Below, piece by piece: positions 26,578-34,772 of a stretch of DNA of 64,000 nt (the first letter of the stretch is position 1; each line of letters begins with the position of its first letter). The DNA comes from Pseudanabaena sp. Chao 1811 (GTDB lineage: Bacteria; Cyanobacteriota; Cyanobacteriia; Pseudanabaenales; Pseudanabaenaceae). The notes below the pieces were generated by a model, which did no database searches, had not been told where the DNA came from, and saw nothing but the letters and a program-made list of their open reading frames with translations. The position numbers and the translations under genes were made by a program. The DNA lies in the NCBI RefSeq assembly GCF_027942295.1, contig NZ_CP101416.1, positions 3,148,501-3,212,500 of the forward strand, in the 5' to 3' direction.

Positions 26578-27759
26578 ATGCCTTTTCAAAAATTAGATAT
26601 TTCCACACCCAAGCCAGTCTTGTCTTGGGCAGATCATAACCTCGGTCATGCTGAAACTCAAATGGCAAAAAATGTTGCCTCCTTGCCCTTTGTATTCAAA
26701 CATGTTGCCCTAATGCCCGATGTTCATCTCGGTAAAGGCGCACTCGTAGGTTCCGTCGTTGCTACAAAAGAAGCGATCGTGCCTGCGGCTGTGGGCGTGG
26801 ACATTGGTTGCGGTATGGCTGCGATCAAAACTCCATTTCACTATGAACAGTTAGAAGGAAAACTCAAGCAAATTCGTTTAGAAATTGAAGCCGCGATTCC
26901 TGTCGGTTTTAATGACAATAAAGAAGTAGAAAAGCCTGTCCTCAACTGGCAAGGATGGCGCGAATTCCGCGATCTGCATAGTGGCGTTCAGCACCTAGAA
27001 AGCAAAGCGATGAAGCAAATGGGTTCCCTCGGTGGAGGAAATCACTTCATCGAAGTCTGCATAGATACCGATAATCAAATATGGCTAATGCTACATTCTG
27101 GTTCTCGGAATATCGGCAATATGCTAGCGCAAAGACATATTGAGACGGCAAAGGATTTAGCAAAACTAGCAGGAACTTCTCTACCCGACAAAGACCTCGC
27201 CTATTTTGTAGCAGGTACTTCCGAATTCACTGCTTACTGGCGTGATTTGCAATGGGCGCAAGCATATGCACATTTCAATCGTGATGTCATGATGGCGCGA
27301 TTTAAGAAGATTATCGAGAAGTATGCTAGCGGTGGTAAACCCTGTAAGCCTTTGCTAACAGTCAATTGTCATCACAACTACGCAGAAAAAGAAACTCATT
27401 TTGGTGAAGATGTGTATGTCACGCGCAAAGGTGCAGTGAGAGCGAGAACAGAAGACTATGGCATTATCCCCGGTTCAATGGGAGCAAAATCTTTCATTGT
27501 TAAGGGGAAAGGCAATGCTGAAAGTTATTGTTCCTGTTCGCATGGCGCAGGACGGTTGCTATCTCGCAGTAAAGCGAAGGATCAGTTCACTTTAGATGAT
27601 TTGATTCAGCAGACTAAAGGAATTGAATGTCGCAAGGACACAGGCATCATTGATGAGATTCCTGCGGCTTATAAACCGATTGAGCAAGTGATGAATCAAC
27701 AATCCGATCTCGTAGAAGTAGTTGCGACTTTGAAGCAGATTATCTGTGTGAAAGGTTGA
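26578..27759 (+). CDS. rtcB: RtcB-family RNA ligase
   Basis: The 393-residue Mn/GTP-dependent 3'-phosphate RNA ligase has a complete set of family motifs: MPDVHLGKGALVGSVVAT, AVGVDIGCGMAA (metal-binding Cys/Asp), SLGGGNHFIEVC, LHSGSRNIGN, VNCHHNYAEKE, PGSMGAKSFIVKGKG and SCSHGAGRLLSRSKA, where the His is the GMP-linked residue. It is a little shorter than E. coli RtcB (408). No rtcA or archease neighbour. The perfect palindrome at the start codon suggests tight control. Confidence 0.94.
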   Translation: MPFQKLDISTPKPVLSWADHNLGHAETQMAKNVASLPFVFKHVALMPDVHLGKGALVGSVVATKEAIVPAAVGVDIGCGMAAIKTPFHYEQLEGKLKQIRLEIEAAIPVGFNDNKEVEKPVLNWQGWREFRDLHSGVQHLESKAMKQMGSLGGGNHFIEVCIDTDNQIWLMLHSGSRNIGNMLAQRHIETAKDLAKLAGTSLPDKDLAYFVAGTSEFTAYWRDLQWAQAYAHFNRDVMMARFKKIIEKYASGGKPCKPLLTVNCHHNYAEKETHFGEDVYVTRKGAVRARTEDYGIIPGSMGAKSFIVKGKGNAESYCSCSHGAGRLLSRSKAKDQFTLDDLIQQTKGIECRKDTGIIDEIPAAYKPIEQVMNQQSDLVEVVATLKQIICVKG

Positions 27760-27762
27760 ATA

Positions 27763-27798
27763 AATAAAAAAGGACTGCGATCGCAGTCCTTTTTTATT
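27763..27798. terminator. Terminator between rtcB and tRNA-Ser, HIP1 at its centre
   Basis: Perfect 18-bp arms AATAAAAAAGGACTGCGA and complement; the centre is GCGATCGC. T-tract in both directions. Confidence 0.75.
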
Positions 27799-27800
27799 AC

Positions 27801-27886
27801 GGAGAGAGGGAGATTCGAACTCCCGTTAGGTGTGACCCTAAATCTGATTTCGAGTCAGACGCATTCAACCACTCTGCCATCTCTCC
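27801..27886 (-). tRNA. tRNA-Ser (anticodon CGA)
   Basis: On the minus strand the 86-nt gene has a 7-bp acceptor stem GGAGAGA/TCTCTCC, anticodon arm TCTGA-CTCGAAA-TCAGA with CGA, a long variable arm typical of class II tRNAs, and T-arm GGGAGTTCGAATCTCCC. CCA is not encoded. It reads UCG codons. Confidence 0.95.
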
Positions 27887-27974
27887 AATATGCTGTTTTA
27901 GCGTCTTTGATTAGCAAAGCAGTTGACACTATATCACAGTATGTGTTCAAAACCAAGTAGGTAAAAACAGCACG

Positions 27975-29267
27975 TAGGGCAACCGCACACGTTTCTTAAC
28001 AATTAACGAGATTTAGACAGCGACTATGTTTAAGGCACTTAGGACATCCTTAAGATAGTTATTGTTCCAGCCAGCTTTAAGACGTTTAGTCTTGACCCCG
28101 ACCTTACTAGTTTTATCTCTTGACAACAAATTTAAACTGATATGACGTATAACAGCTAAGTTTTCGGCAATATAGCCTCGACAGGATTGAGAAGCATCCT
28201 CATTAAAGCCAACATCGAGAATCCAATGTAGTCGATTTTCAATACTCCAGTGATTTCTGACAGATTGGGAAAATCTGTGGACATCACTCTCAAGACTAAG
28301 CAGATAGTATCGCTGTTCAGTAGAAATAGTTCCATTTATAATTCGATCTGATTCAACCATACCAATACTTTTCAAACCTATCCATTTCTCCGCACCAATT
28401 AAGTATTCGGTATTACCCATTGTCCAATAGCGACGGGTTTCAATGCGCCCATGTCCTTTCTCAACCGTTTCATAGAACTGATGTTCAATATTTTTGAAGT
28501 TCTGTTCTCGTGCAGAGGTAAATAGTTCACGCACATCTTTATGGAGATTACCTTGATTGCCTTTCAGCGCTAACACATAATCTGCTCCCTCTTCGATGAT
28601 TGTTTTCGCGATTTCGGTCTGACATCCCATTGCATCTATGCTCACCACTGAACCTCGTATCGCTAACATTTTTAGCAATGATGGAATCGCTGTTATTTCA
28701 TTGGATTTCTCGTCTACTTTTTTCTGTCCCAATACCAAATGTTGTGATGCTGACCACACACTCACCATATGAATCAGACTACGTGAATTTCCTGATCCCT
28801 TTGCCCCTCTCAGAGTTTTGCCATCTATGTTAATCAATTCTCCATCGGTTGATTTATGGACTGCTTCCATCCAACTAATAAAGCTTTTTTGCAATTCTTC
28901 TGGCTTTAGTCTCGCAAATAATCTCTCGAATGTATCTACTGATGGTATGCCGTTGGCTAATTCCAAAAATGTCTTTAACCATTCTTCTTTCTCTTTGCCA
29001 TATTCGGCGATTGCGATGAAATTATCAGCTCCACAGATCACTGCACAAATCGTGATTATCAATATGTCGAGCAGCTTATGCAGGATACCGTGTGCTGCTC
29101 TGGGATCTTGCAAGTTCCCAAAGTGGGTTTCGATTAATCCGATGGGGTTGACTGTATCTAGCATTTTGGGCTGCTCATTCTAAATATTCTCTATTCTCTC
29201 GTTTCTACCTTTTTCTCCTTGTTAAAAATGCTTACTAGTTTGTTAAGAAACGTGTGCGGTTGCCCTA
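27975..29267. mobile_element. Intact ISAs1-family insertion sequence (1293 bp)
   Basis: 28-bp terminal inverted repeats (27975-28002 and 29240-29267, beginning TAGGGCAACCGCACACGTTT) flank one transposase gene. The 10-bp direct repeat AAACAGCACG at 27965-27974 and 29268-29277 is the target duplication, in the size range of the family. Identical ends and an intact gene suggest a recent insertion. Confidence 0.92.
28013..29164 (-). CDS. ISAs1-family DDE transposase
   Basis: The 383-residue protein is full length for the family. The N-terminal HFGNLQDPRAAHGILHKLLD leads into the ISAs1 helical domain. Catalytic acidic residues are seen in INIDGKTLRGAKGSG, VVSIDAMGCQTEIA and HWSIENRLHWILDVGFNED. 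LALKGNQGNLHKDV is the conserved K-GNQ block. The frame is uninterrupted from ATG 29164 to a stop 11 bp from the left inverted repeat. Confidence 0.95.
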   Translation of the reverse strand: MLDTVNPIGLIETHFGNLQDPRAAHGILHKLLDILIITICAVICGADNFIAIAEYGKEKEEWLKTFLELANGIPSVDTFERLFARLKPEELQKSFISWMEAVHKSTDGELINIDGKTLRGAKGSGNSRSLIHMVSVWSASQHLVLGQKKVDEKSNEITAIPSLLKMLAIRGSVVSIDAMGCQTEIAKTIIEEGADYVLALKGNQGNLHKDVRELFTSAREQNFKNIEHQFYETVEKGHGRIETRRYWTMGNTEYLIGAEKWIGLKSIGMVESDRIINGTISTEQRYYLLSLESDVHRFSQSVRNHWSIENRLHWILDVGFNEDASQSCRGYIAENLAVIRHISLNLLSRDKTSKVGVKTKRLKAGWNNNYLKDVLSALNIVAV

Positions 29268-29292
29268 AAACAGCACGAAGTGCTGTTTTTAC

Positions 29293-30390
29293 CTACCTAA
29301 ACCCCTTACCCTGTGATGACTCTGTCCAAAGCATTAGCTGACCGTCAGCATTGGCGGCAACTAGCTTTTTGCCCTGTGGTTGCCATTGCAAAGCTGTAAT
29401 CTCGCCCATCGGAGTCTCAAGCGCCTGTACCCAGTCCTTCGCATTTTTCCAAATGGCGATTCTGCCATTTTCATCGGCGGATGCTAAGGTTTCGGTCTTA
29501 GGCTTAAAGGCAACAAAGCCCACAATGTTGTTATGTCCCTTAATGACCTCACCTTCCCAACCAACATTTAAGTCAGCGTGTTTTTCCCATACCACCACAT
29601 CGGAACCACTTGAGGAAGCTAATAGGGGCGATGTTTTACTAGCTGTCCAGTCAAAGTAGCGAATCTTGCCCGGAAAACCCTGCATCCGCCAAGGAGAAGC
29701 ATCAAAATCCTTTCCGAGCCACTGCATCACCACCACTAAGTTATCAAGGGTGCTTGCCACTAGATATTCCCCTGAGGGATTCCAAACTATCTTTGCCGCA
29801 GCAGTGGGCATTTCAAAGAGAATAGGGTCTTCATACCAATCTTGGGCTGCCCAAACCTTAATCCCTCCATCACCACCAACGGAGAGATACTCACCACTGG
29901 GATGCCATGCGATCGCTAAAACCGTTGATTGTTCAAAATGTAAAGTGGTCACAATATCCAGAGTTTCCGCACTCCAGACCTGCACATATTTCCCCAAGCC
30001 AAAGGCAAATTCGGAGCGGGTAGGATGCCAAACGAGATGCTCGATCCATGTTTTACCAAGATCGATCGTTGAGGCGATCGCAGGTTGTACTCCTGCCAAG
30101 TCCCAGACGCGCACTTTCCCATCCTGTCCCCCAGCCGCCAGCCAACGCCCATCGGCGGAAAATCCCAGACAATCCACAGAAATTTCCGTTGGTGCTTGTA
30201 ATTCCGTTTGTTTTTGAGCAAGGTCATTCCCTGCCTTTGCCTCATCGATCAGGACGATCTCTCCTGAAGCAGTAGCCGCAGCTAGATATTTACTATTAGC
30301 TGACCATGCGATCGTGGTGATGTATTCGCTGAGGGTAAGTTGGGATTGGGGTTTGGAATTCAGGATGAGATTAGTTTTAGGCTTTGGCAT
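29293..30390 (-). CDS. WD40 repeat protein
   Basis: The 365-residue soluble protein is made of about seven WD-like repeats, e.g. DGRWLAAGGQDGKVRVWDLA, GEYLSVGGDGGIKVWAAQDW, TLASADENGRIAIWKNAKDW and KLVAANADGQLMLWTESSQG. It would form a single beta-propeller with no added domain. Such free propellers act as protein scaffolds; no partner is indicated here. The stop codon lies in the palindrome split by the IS, so the element removed this gene's normal terminator but not coding sequence. Confidence 0.9.
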   Translation of the reverse strand: MPKPKTNLILNSKPQSQLTLSEYITTIAWSANSKYLAAATASGEIVLIDEAKAGNDLAQKQTELQAPTEISVDCLGFSADGRWLAAGGQDGKVRVWDLAGVQPAIASTIDLGKTWIEHLVWHPTRSEFAFGLGKYVQVWSAETLDIVTTLHFEQSTVLAIAWHPSGEYLSVGGDGGIKVWAAQDWYEDPILFEMPTAAAKIVWNPSGEYLVASTLDNLVVVMQWLGKDFDASPWRMQGFPGKIRYFDWTASKTSPLLASSSGSDVVVWEKHADLNVGWEGEVIKGHNNIVGFVAFKPKTETLASADENGRIAIWKNAKDWVQALETPMGEITALQWQPQGKKLVAANADGQLMLWTESSQGKGFR

Positions 30391-30514
30391 AGTCGTTATT
30401 ATTTTGGCTCACTAAGCATTTTATAGCCATAGCCACTTGTATTGAGTTAAATCAGAAAGCAATCCTAGCAGAGGTGTGCCAAGTACAATATGACTGTCAT
30501 TTTGTGCCTTTGTA

Positions 30515-31408
30515 TTATTTAGCGATCGCATAGACAGTGCGCCAAGATGTAATTGTGCTTGGGCTGACTTCCGCAACAATGGGACTGCTCAGGTTAAAAT
30601 TGTTACCCATTGCGGTCATCGCGGATGACATATCTTGGGCTTCGGGATTGAGGGTAGCTCTCACATAGACTGAATTAGGCTGGGCTGCCCGCAGGGTCTG
30701 TGAAATTTCAGGAGATACCACAAATCCATCTTTGTTTTTTGTCAGCTTAAAAGCTTTAGAGCTAACTTTAAGTTCCAATTCTTGAGCAGGAATCCGAGAC
30801 TCTGTAGTAGAAAATTTACAAGAGGGGGTAGCAGATTGTTCTGAGGGTAAAGCATTTCCTACAAGACCGCCAAACATATCCAATGCACCACCAATCATCC
30901 CAATGGATTCTGCTCCTGGAATCATTGAAGCCATAGAGGTGAGAGAAGTGAGCGAGCCAAGGGCATTAAGTGGTGAGCCACCATTACTATTGGGCATGGC
31001 GATCTGTGGTACACAGGTGCTGATAGAAACTACTATATAGGCTTTTACTAAGGTGGGAGACCATTCCGTAACTAGCGCATTTTCACTGCTGAACATCTGC
31101 GCTTCTTCGGCATTAGGACTCTTAGAAGTCGCTACAATTTGGCGATCAAAGACCTTGGTGATATCCCCGTCAAAGGGATCGCGAATAACTACTACTTTCC
31201 CCCAAGGAATTTGTGCCTTCTGATTTTGTAAATCAATAGTGGTAATGATGCTGGGCTTGGATGTAGAACTAGATGTAGGAATTCCTGTAGATTCGGTCTT
31301 TTCTACTTGGGTTTGAGAATGCGCTGGCTGCACAAATGAAACCATCAATCCCCCGATCGAAATGATAGCAACTAACTTAGTTAATTTAGATAGCATTGAC
31401 TTCTTCAT
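30515..31408 (-). CDS. Secreted protein of unknown function
   Basis: The 297-residue protein has a signal peptide (KLTKLVAIISIGGLMVSFVQ, cleavage near AHSQT). The mature part has two regions rich in beta strands, with two cysteines (STCVPQIAM and ATPSCKFST) that may form a disulfide, and between them a Gly/Ser/Met stretch predicted helical. The end reads MGNNFNLSSPIVAEVSPS. A remnant of a paralogue of this end is at about 34558-34597. I do not recognise the family. Confidence 0.7.
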   Translation of the reverse strand: MKKSMLSKLTKLVAIISIGGLMVSFVQPAHSQTQVEKTESTGIPTSSSTSKPSIITTIDLQNQKAQIPWGKVVVIRDPFDGDITKVFDRQIVATSKSPNAEEAQMFSSENALVTEWSPTLVKAYIVVSISTCVPQIAMPNSNGGSPLNALGSLTSLTSMASMIPGAESIGMIGGALDMFGGLVGNALPSEQSATPSCKFSTTESRIPAQELELKVSSKAFKLTKNKDGFVVSPEISQTLRAAQPNSVYVRATLNPEAQDMSSAMTAMGNNFNLSSPIVAEVSPSTITSWRTVYAIAK

Positions 31409-31498
31409 ATTTACACTTAACTACGCTAAAAACGAATTAGCAATGAAATTTTAGTACAAAATTCTAGCGATCGCAAATCTTTCTGGACTTATTCCGAC

Positions 31499-32440
31499 TT
31501 AATTTGCCTTATTGGTGGCGATGCGGTTGCGATTGACTGCCAGCTTTTTGCTCAAGAACGCTCCAGTGATCGCAATACCAATGAAAGCGCCACCAATCGG
31601 CACGGGGCGAGGCTGAAGCCCGACGAAGCGATTGTTTACAATTTGTCCATCTTTTGAGTTAACAGTCCAACCTTCGGGCAGATTGAATACATCGCCAGAC
31701 TGAGCAAAGGAAAGCGTATTAAAAAATTTGGCAACACTAAAAGCAGGTGTATTGTTGCGTTCTATTGCTTGCCCTTGTAGTCCAAGACTCAAGCTCACTC
31801 TTTGGGTTTGACTGGGATCAAAGGAGAATGTAGGACTGGTGATGAGGTTGTAAATAGTAGGATCGTAGTTAGCCAGCAAGCCTTCACGATAAACCTCTCC
31901 ATTGACTCGACTTATTCTGCCTTGAGCCGTTACTCCATCGTAACCACTGCCCCATTTAAAGCCTAAGCCAATCGATACAAAGTTAGAAGGGAATGGATTG
32001 CTAGGAGCGCCATCACTGTAGAAGTTGCCATCCATTGTTAAATTGAGGGAAGTGGTAATCGTGCGGAGAGTAGTCGTCCCTGAAAATACAAGATCATCTA
32101 AGGTGAAAGCTGCACCCGCAAAAGCTCTGGCATCAACCTGATTAGCAAGAGCCTTTGCTTCATACTCCGCTTTGATGATGCCATAACCAGCGTAGCTCCT
32201 CGCACTAGCACTTCCATTCTGGTTGCTAACATTTGCGGAAAAGAGGATAGGATTGCTGGCGGTGTCATTAAATGACTGACCTAGATTCACTCCATCTCTA
32301 TTAAAGAGTGTGGTTTGGCTAATCGATGTAAAACTACTGGCTTCAACGGGTTTAGTCTGAGTGACTAGGGATGTAGCATTAATGCTAGCGAATGAGATCG
32401 CAGCGATCGCCACGTTGCGATTGAGAAATTTGGTAATCAT
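31499..32440 (-). CDS. Secreted protein with PEP-CTERM-like sorting tail
   Basis: The 313-residue protein has a signal peptide ending around KPVEASS, then a Ser/Thr/Asn/Gly-rich beta body. The C-terminus has PRPVPIGGAFIGIAITGAFL followed by a basic tail (KKLAVNRNR), the motif-helix-arginine order of exosortase-type sorting signals, although the usual PEP is PVP here. It is probably an extracellular or surface protein. The adjacent genes are on the same strand, but gaps of ~60-90 bp leave operon membership open. Confidence 0.65.
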   Translation of the reverse strand: MITKFLNRNVAIAAISFASINATSLVTQTKPVEASSFTSISQTTLFNRDGVNLGQSFNDTASNPILFSANVSNQNGSASARSYAGYGIIKAEYEAKALANQVDARAFAGAAFTLDDLVFSGTTTLRTITTSLNLTMDGNFYSDGAPSNPFPSNFVSIGLGFKWGSGYDGVTAQGRISRVNGEVYREGLLANYDPTIYNLITSPTFSFDPSQTQRVSLSLGLQGQAIERNNTPAFSVAKFFNTLSFAQSGDVFNLPEGWTVNSKDGQIVNNRFVGLQPRPVPIGGAFIGIAITGAFLSKKLAVNRNRIATNKAN

Positions 32441-32454
32441 GGAAAATCCTAATA

Positions 32455-32922
32455 TTAAGCAGTAGCTTTAATTTCGTTAAGGAAGGCGGCATAAGTGCTA
32501 GAGCGCATAAACTGCAAATAGTTTGCTGCCATATCATCGGTAATCAGTTCAATCAGCAGGCTATTCTCTAGCCAAAACTCAATTAGCTGAAAAGGACCGC
32601 GATCGCAAAATCTCACCAACCAACCTTCACGAATCCCAATCTCTTCAATCCTTTCGCGACTAATGGGGACAGAAATAGCAGCATGGACAGAATGTAACGC
32701 TGGTGCTTGTTCTGTCTCTTTGACCTCAACCTCGGTCATACCTGCCACCCATACGGCTTTTTGGGGTAAAATCTCAATGGCTGTACCATAGGTATCGTCA
32801 GCGATCGCAATGTATGCGCCTTGATGGATGGGAAACTCAAAAAACTGTCCATTCATTAATTCGGCAAGTATTTTGGCAACACGAAAGGGGTTGGCGACGG
32901 CAATGGATAAATGATGAATCAT
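32455..32922 (-). CDS. VOC-like (glyoxalase-fold) protein
   Basis: 155 residues. The opening MIHHLSIAVANPFRVAKILA is the typical beta-alpha start of a vicinal-oxygen-chelate module, followed by a central IEILPQKAVW and a second half LHSVHAAISVPISRERIEEI resembling the second module. The metal-binding residues are not convincingly complete, so activity is uncertain. Ends 14 bp before the 31499 gene start. Confidence 0.65.
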   Translation of the reverse strand: MIHHLSIAVANPFRVAKILAELMNGQFFEFPIHQGAYIAIADDTYGTAIEILPQKAVWVAGMTEVEVKETEQAPALHSVHAAISVPISRERIEEIGIREGWLVRFCDRGPFQLIEFWLENSLLIELITDDMAANYLQFMRSSTYAAFLNEIKATA

Positions 32923-33092
32923 GGTGATTTACTCCTGTAGTAATTAATGTTGTTTTCCAATTTGGGTTTAATTTGGGTCTAATTTGAGTTTGCTTAACTC
33001 CTCACGTTTTTAGTATTGCGGCGATCACTAAATAAGACTAGGGAAGATAAGGTAACTTAAGAGATAAAAATGGTAACTTAAGGTTATTTTGT

Positions 33093-33127
33093 GCCAATAG
33101 TGCTGTGCGAAGCACAGCACTATTGGC
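33093..33127. repeat. Palindrome upstream of the dead STAND gene copy
   Basis: Perfect 16-bp arms GCCAATAGTGCTGTGC around GAA. Confidence 0.55.
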
Positions 33128-33160
33128 TATATCAAACCGATAACTAAGCAGCAGTAACTA

Positions 33161-33775
33161 ATGCCAGAAAAGCGTAATTTGCGGAAAAGGGGTGTCATCT
33201 TGACTCCGCATGGTCAAATTAGATTGCAGCAAGCAAGACGGGAAAAGGAAATCGCGGAAAATTTTGCCGATCGCTTTACCCTTGAAGAAATTAGCGATCG
33301 CAAGGGGTTATCGATCAAAACTATTACTAAGGTATTGGAGGCAAAAGTCCCCGTAGATAAGCCTACGATTGAGGCGTTTTTTCATGGATTTGGCTTGCTT
33401 TTAGAGCGAGATGATTACCAACAGCCCGATCAGACTGAGCTAACGGGGACTTCAGCAACAGCCAATATTTTGTCTAATCAGGAATCAGAAACACAACTAG
33501 AACCCCAACCCGAACCGCAATTAGAACCGCGCCCAGAAAGACTATTGCAAATTGACTTTGGCGAATCTCCAGATGTGTCAATGTTCTACGGCAGGCAGCA
33601 AGAACTGAATCAATTAATGCAGTGATTAGATTTAGATGTAGATCAAATTGCTGCAACTCAAGAAATTGCGGAACCAGCAAAACGCTTAATTGGTATTTTC
33701 GGGATGGGATGCATGGGTAAGCCTTCCATTGTAACCAAACTCTTACATACTGGAGATCTCCCTCGAACTTCCTAA
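33161..33775 (+). pseudogene. Truncated, dead copy of the HTH-NTPase-WD40 gene at 34773
   Basis: The first ~150 residues are almost identical to the intact gene 1.6 kb downstream. A TGG to TGA change at 33623-33625 stops the frame. Past it the similarity continues through a damaged P-loop (GMGCMGKPSIV instead of GMGGMGKTSLV) to CTCTTACAT near 33750, then ends abruptly. About 1000 codons are missing. The leader before the ATG is also duplicated (AACTAAGCAGCAGTAACTA in both). This is a partial tandem duplication that decayed. Confidence 0.88.
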
Positions 33776-33849
33776 AATTTAGACAATTATCTCTGGCGGA
33801 GACTAAAATAAACCCATTAATTACCACTTCCTACAGATCGAGTGAATTT

Positions 33850-34350
33850 ATGCCAAACTTAATGCAGATTCAGAGCAATGCTCAAATAGTTATCAATGCG
33901 GAAATTGCAACCGTTTTTGATGCATCAACAGATTGCAAAAATTTGCCAAAATTCTTTACTGGCTATCAAAGTATCCCTGCAATTGTGGGGGCAAAAACTA
34001 TAGATGAACTGCCTCTTCATGAGGGAAGCATACGAATTGTTGACAATAGTGATGGCTCCTCAATTGAAGAAGTAATCGTCTTGTTGGAAAGACCAAGCAC
34101 GCAAAAATACAAGTTGATTAAAGGATTTAAACCACCATTTTCTTGGCTAGTCAAAACTGCATCTGGGCAGTGGTCATACGAAGATCTAGATAGCAAAACA
34201 AAAGTGATCTGGAATTTTTATTTTGAGATGTCTAATATTTTTGCCTATGCCATTTTTCGCTTGGCAGTGCTGCGTCCATTTCAAAAAGCCCAAGACATCT
34301 GTCTGAGAAACTTAAAGGAGTATGTTGAGGGGAGTGACGGCAGATTATAG
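33850..34350 (+). CDS. SRPBCC (START-like) family protein
   Basis: The 166-residue helix-grip protein starts with SNAQIVINAEIATVFDASTD, the usual opening of polyketide cyclase/dehydrase-like proteins, followed by NLPKFFTGYQSIPAIVGAKT and the beta strands GQWSYEDLDSKTKVIWNFYF. The end has a long C-terminal helix. It would bind a small hydrophobic ligand; the ligand is unknown. The gene lies between the dead and intact STAND copies, so it may have arrived with the rearrangement. Confidence 0.75.
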   Translation: MPNLMQIQSNAQIVINAEIATVFDASTDCKNLPKFFTGYQSIPAIVGAKTIDELPLHEGSIRIVDNSDGSSIEEVIVLLERPSTQKYKLIKGFKPPFSWLVKTASGQWSYEDLDSKTKVIWNFYFEMSNIFAYAIFRLAVLRPFQKAQDICLRNLKEYVEGSDGRL

Positions 34351-34391
34351 GTGGTCATTTGCCTGCAAGGACACTCTAACCTTCTCAGGTA

Positions 34392-34494
34392 ATACCAAAA
34401 CTAAAAATGTCTACGCCATTTTTAGTTTTTAAAATCCTTACTGGGTTTGGTTTTTAATTCACAAAAGTGTTGTCACACTTTCGTGAATTGGTAT
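34392..34494. repeat. Two-hairpin repeat D, copy 2
   Basis: Related to 23254-23350, same CTGGGTTTGGTTTTTAATTC link. Outer ends ATACCAA and TTGGTAT are inverted. Confidence 0.6.
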
Positions 34495-34557
34495 AAGCTC
34501 GAAAGAATCATTGCTTCTGATGCGATCGTTGGTACTCGTTATGATGAGGGGCAAATG

Positions 34558-34597
34558 CGACGATGGGATTGCTCAGGTTGAGACTGTTGCCCATTTA
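34558..34597 (-). pseudogene. Remnant of a paralogue of the 30515 secreted-protein gene
   Basis: On the minus strand the bases read MGNSLNLSNPIVA, matching MGNNFNLSSPIVA near the C-terminus of the 30515 gene. There is no start, stop or longer frame. The surrounding 34500-34772 also resembles the region before 33161 but is interrupted by a palindrome. Confidence 0.5.
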
Positions 34598-34658
34598 AGC
34601 AGTAAGTTAATGTTATTTTGCGCCTATGGTGCTAAGGTCTTTACAACTTAATAAAGAA

Positions 34659-34703
34659 CCAGTTTTTGGGTGGCGCGGCGAAGCCGCGCCACCCAAAAAC
34701 TGG
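34659..34703. repeat. Long palindrome inserted in the duplicated leader of the STAND gene
   Basis: 22-bp arms (AGTTTTTGGGTGGCGCGGC core) around GAA. The corresponding place before 33161 has a different palindrome (33093-33127). Confidence 0.6.
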
Positions 34704-34772
34704 GTTCTTATTTTATTGCGAAGCTCTAACACCATGCGCTATGTCAAACCCATAACTAAGCAGCAGTAACTA

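Larger units (their letters stand above)
27957..29296. repeat. Palindrome split by the ISAs1 element
   Basis: GTAGGTAAAAACAGCAC (27957-27973) and its complement (29280-29296) are the arms of one GAA-loop palindrome at the WD40 gene stop codon. The IS with its 10-bp duplication lies between them. Confidence 0.75.
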
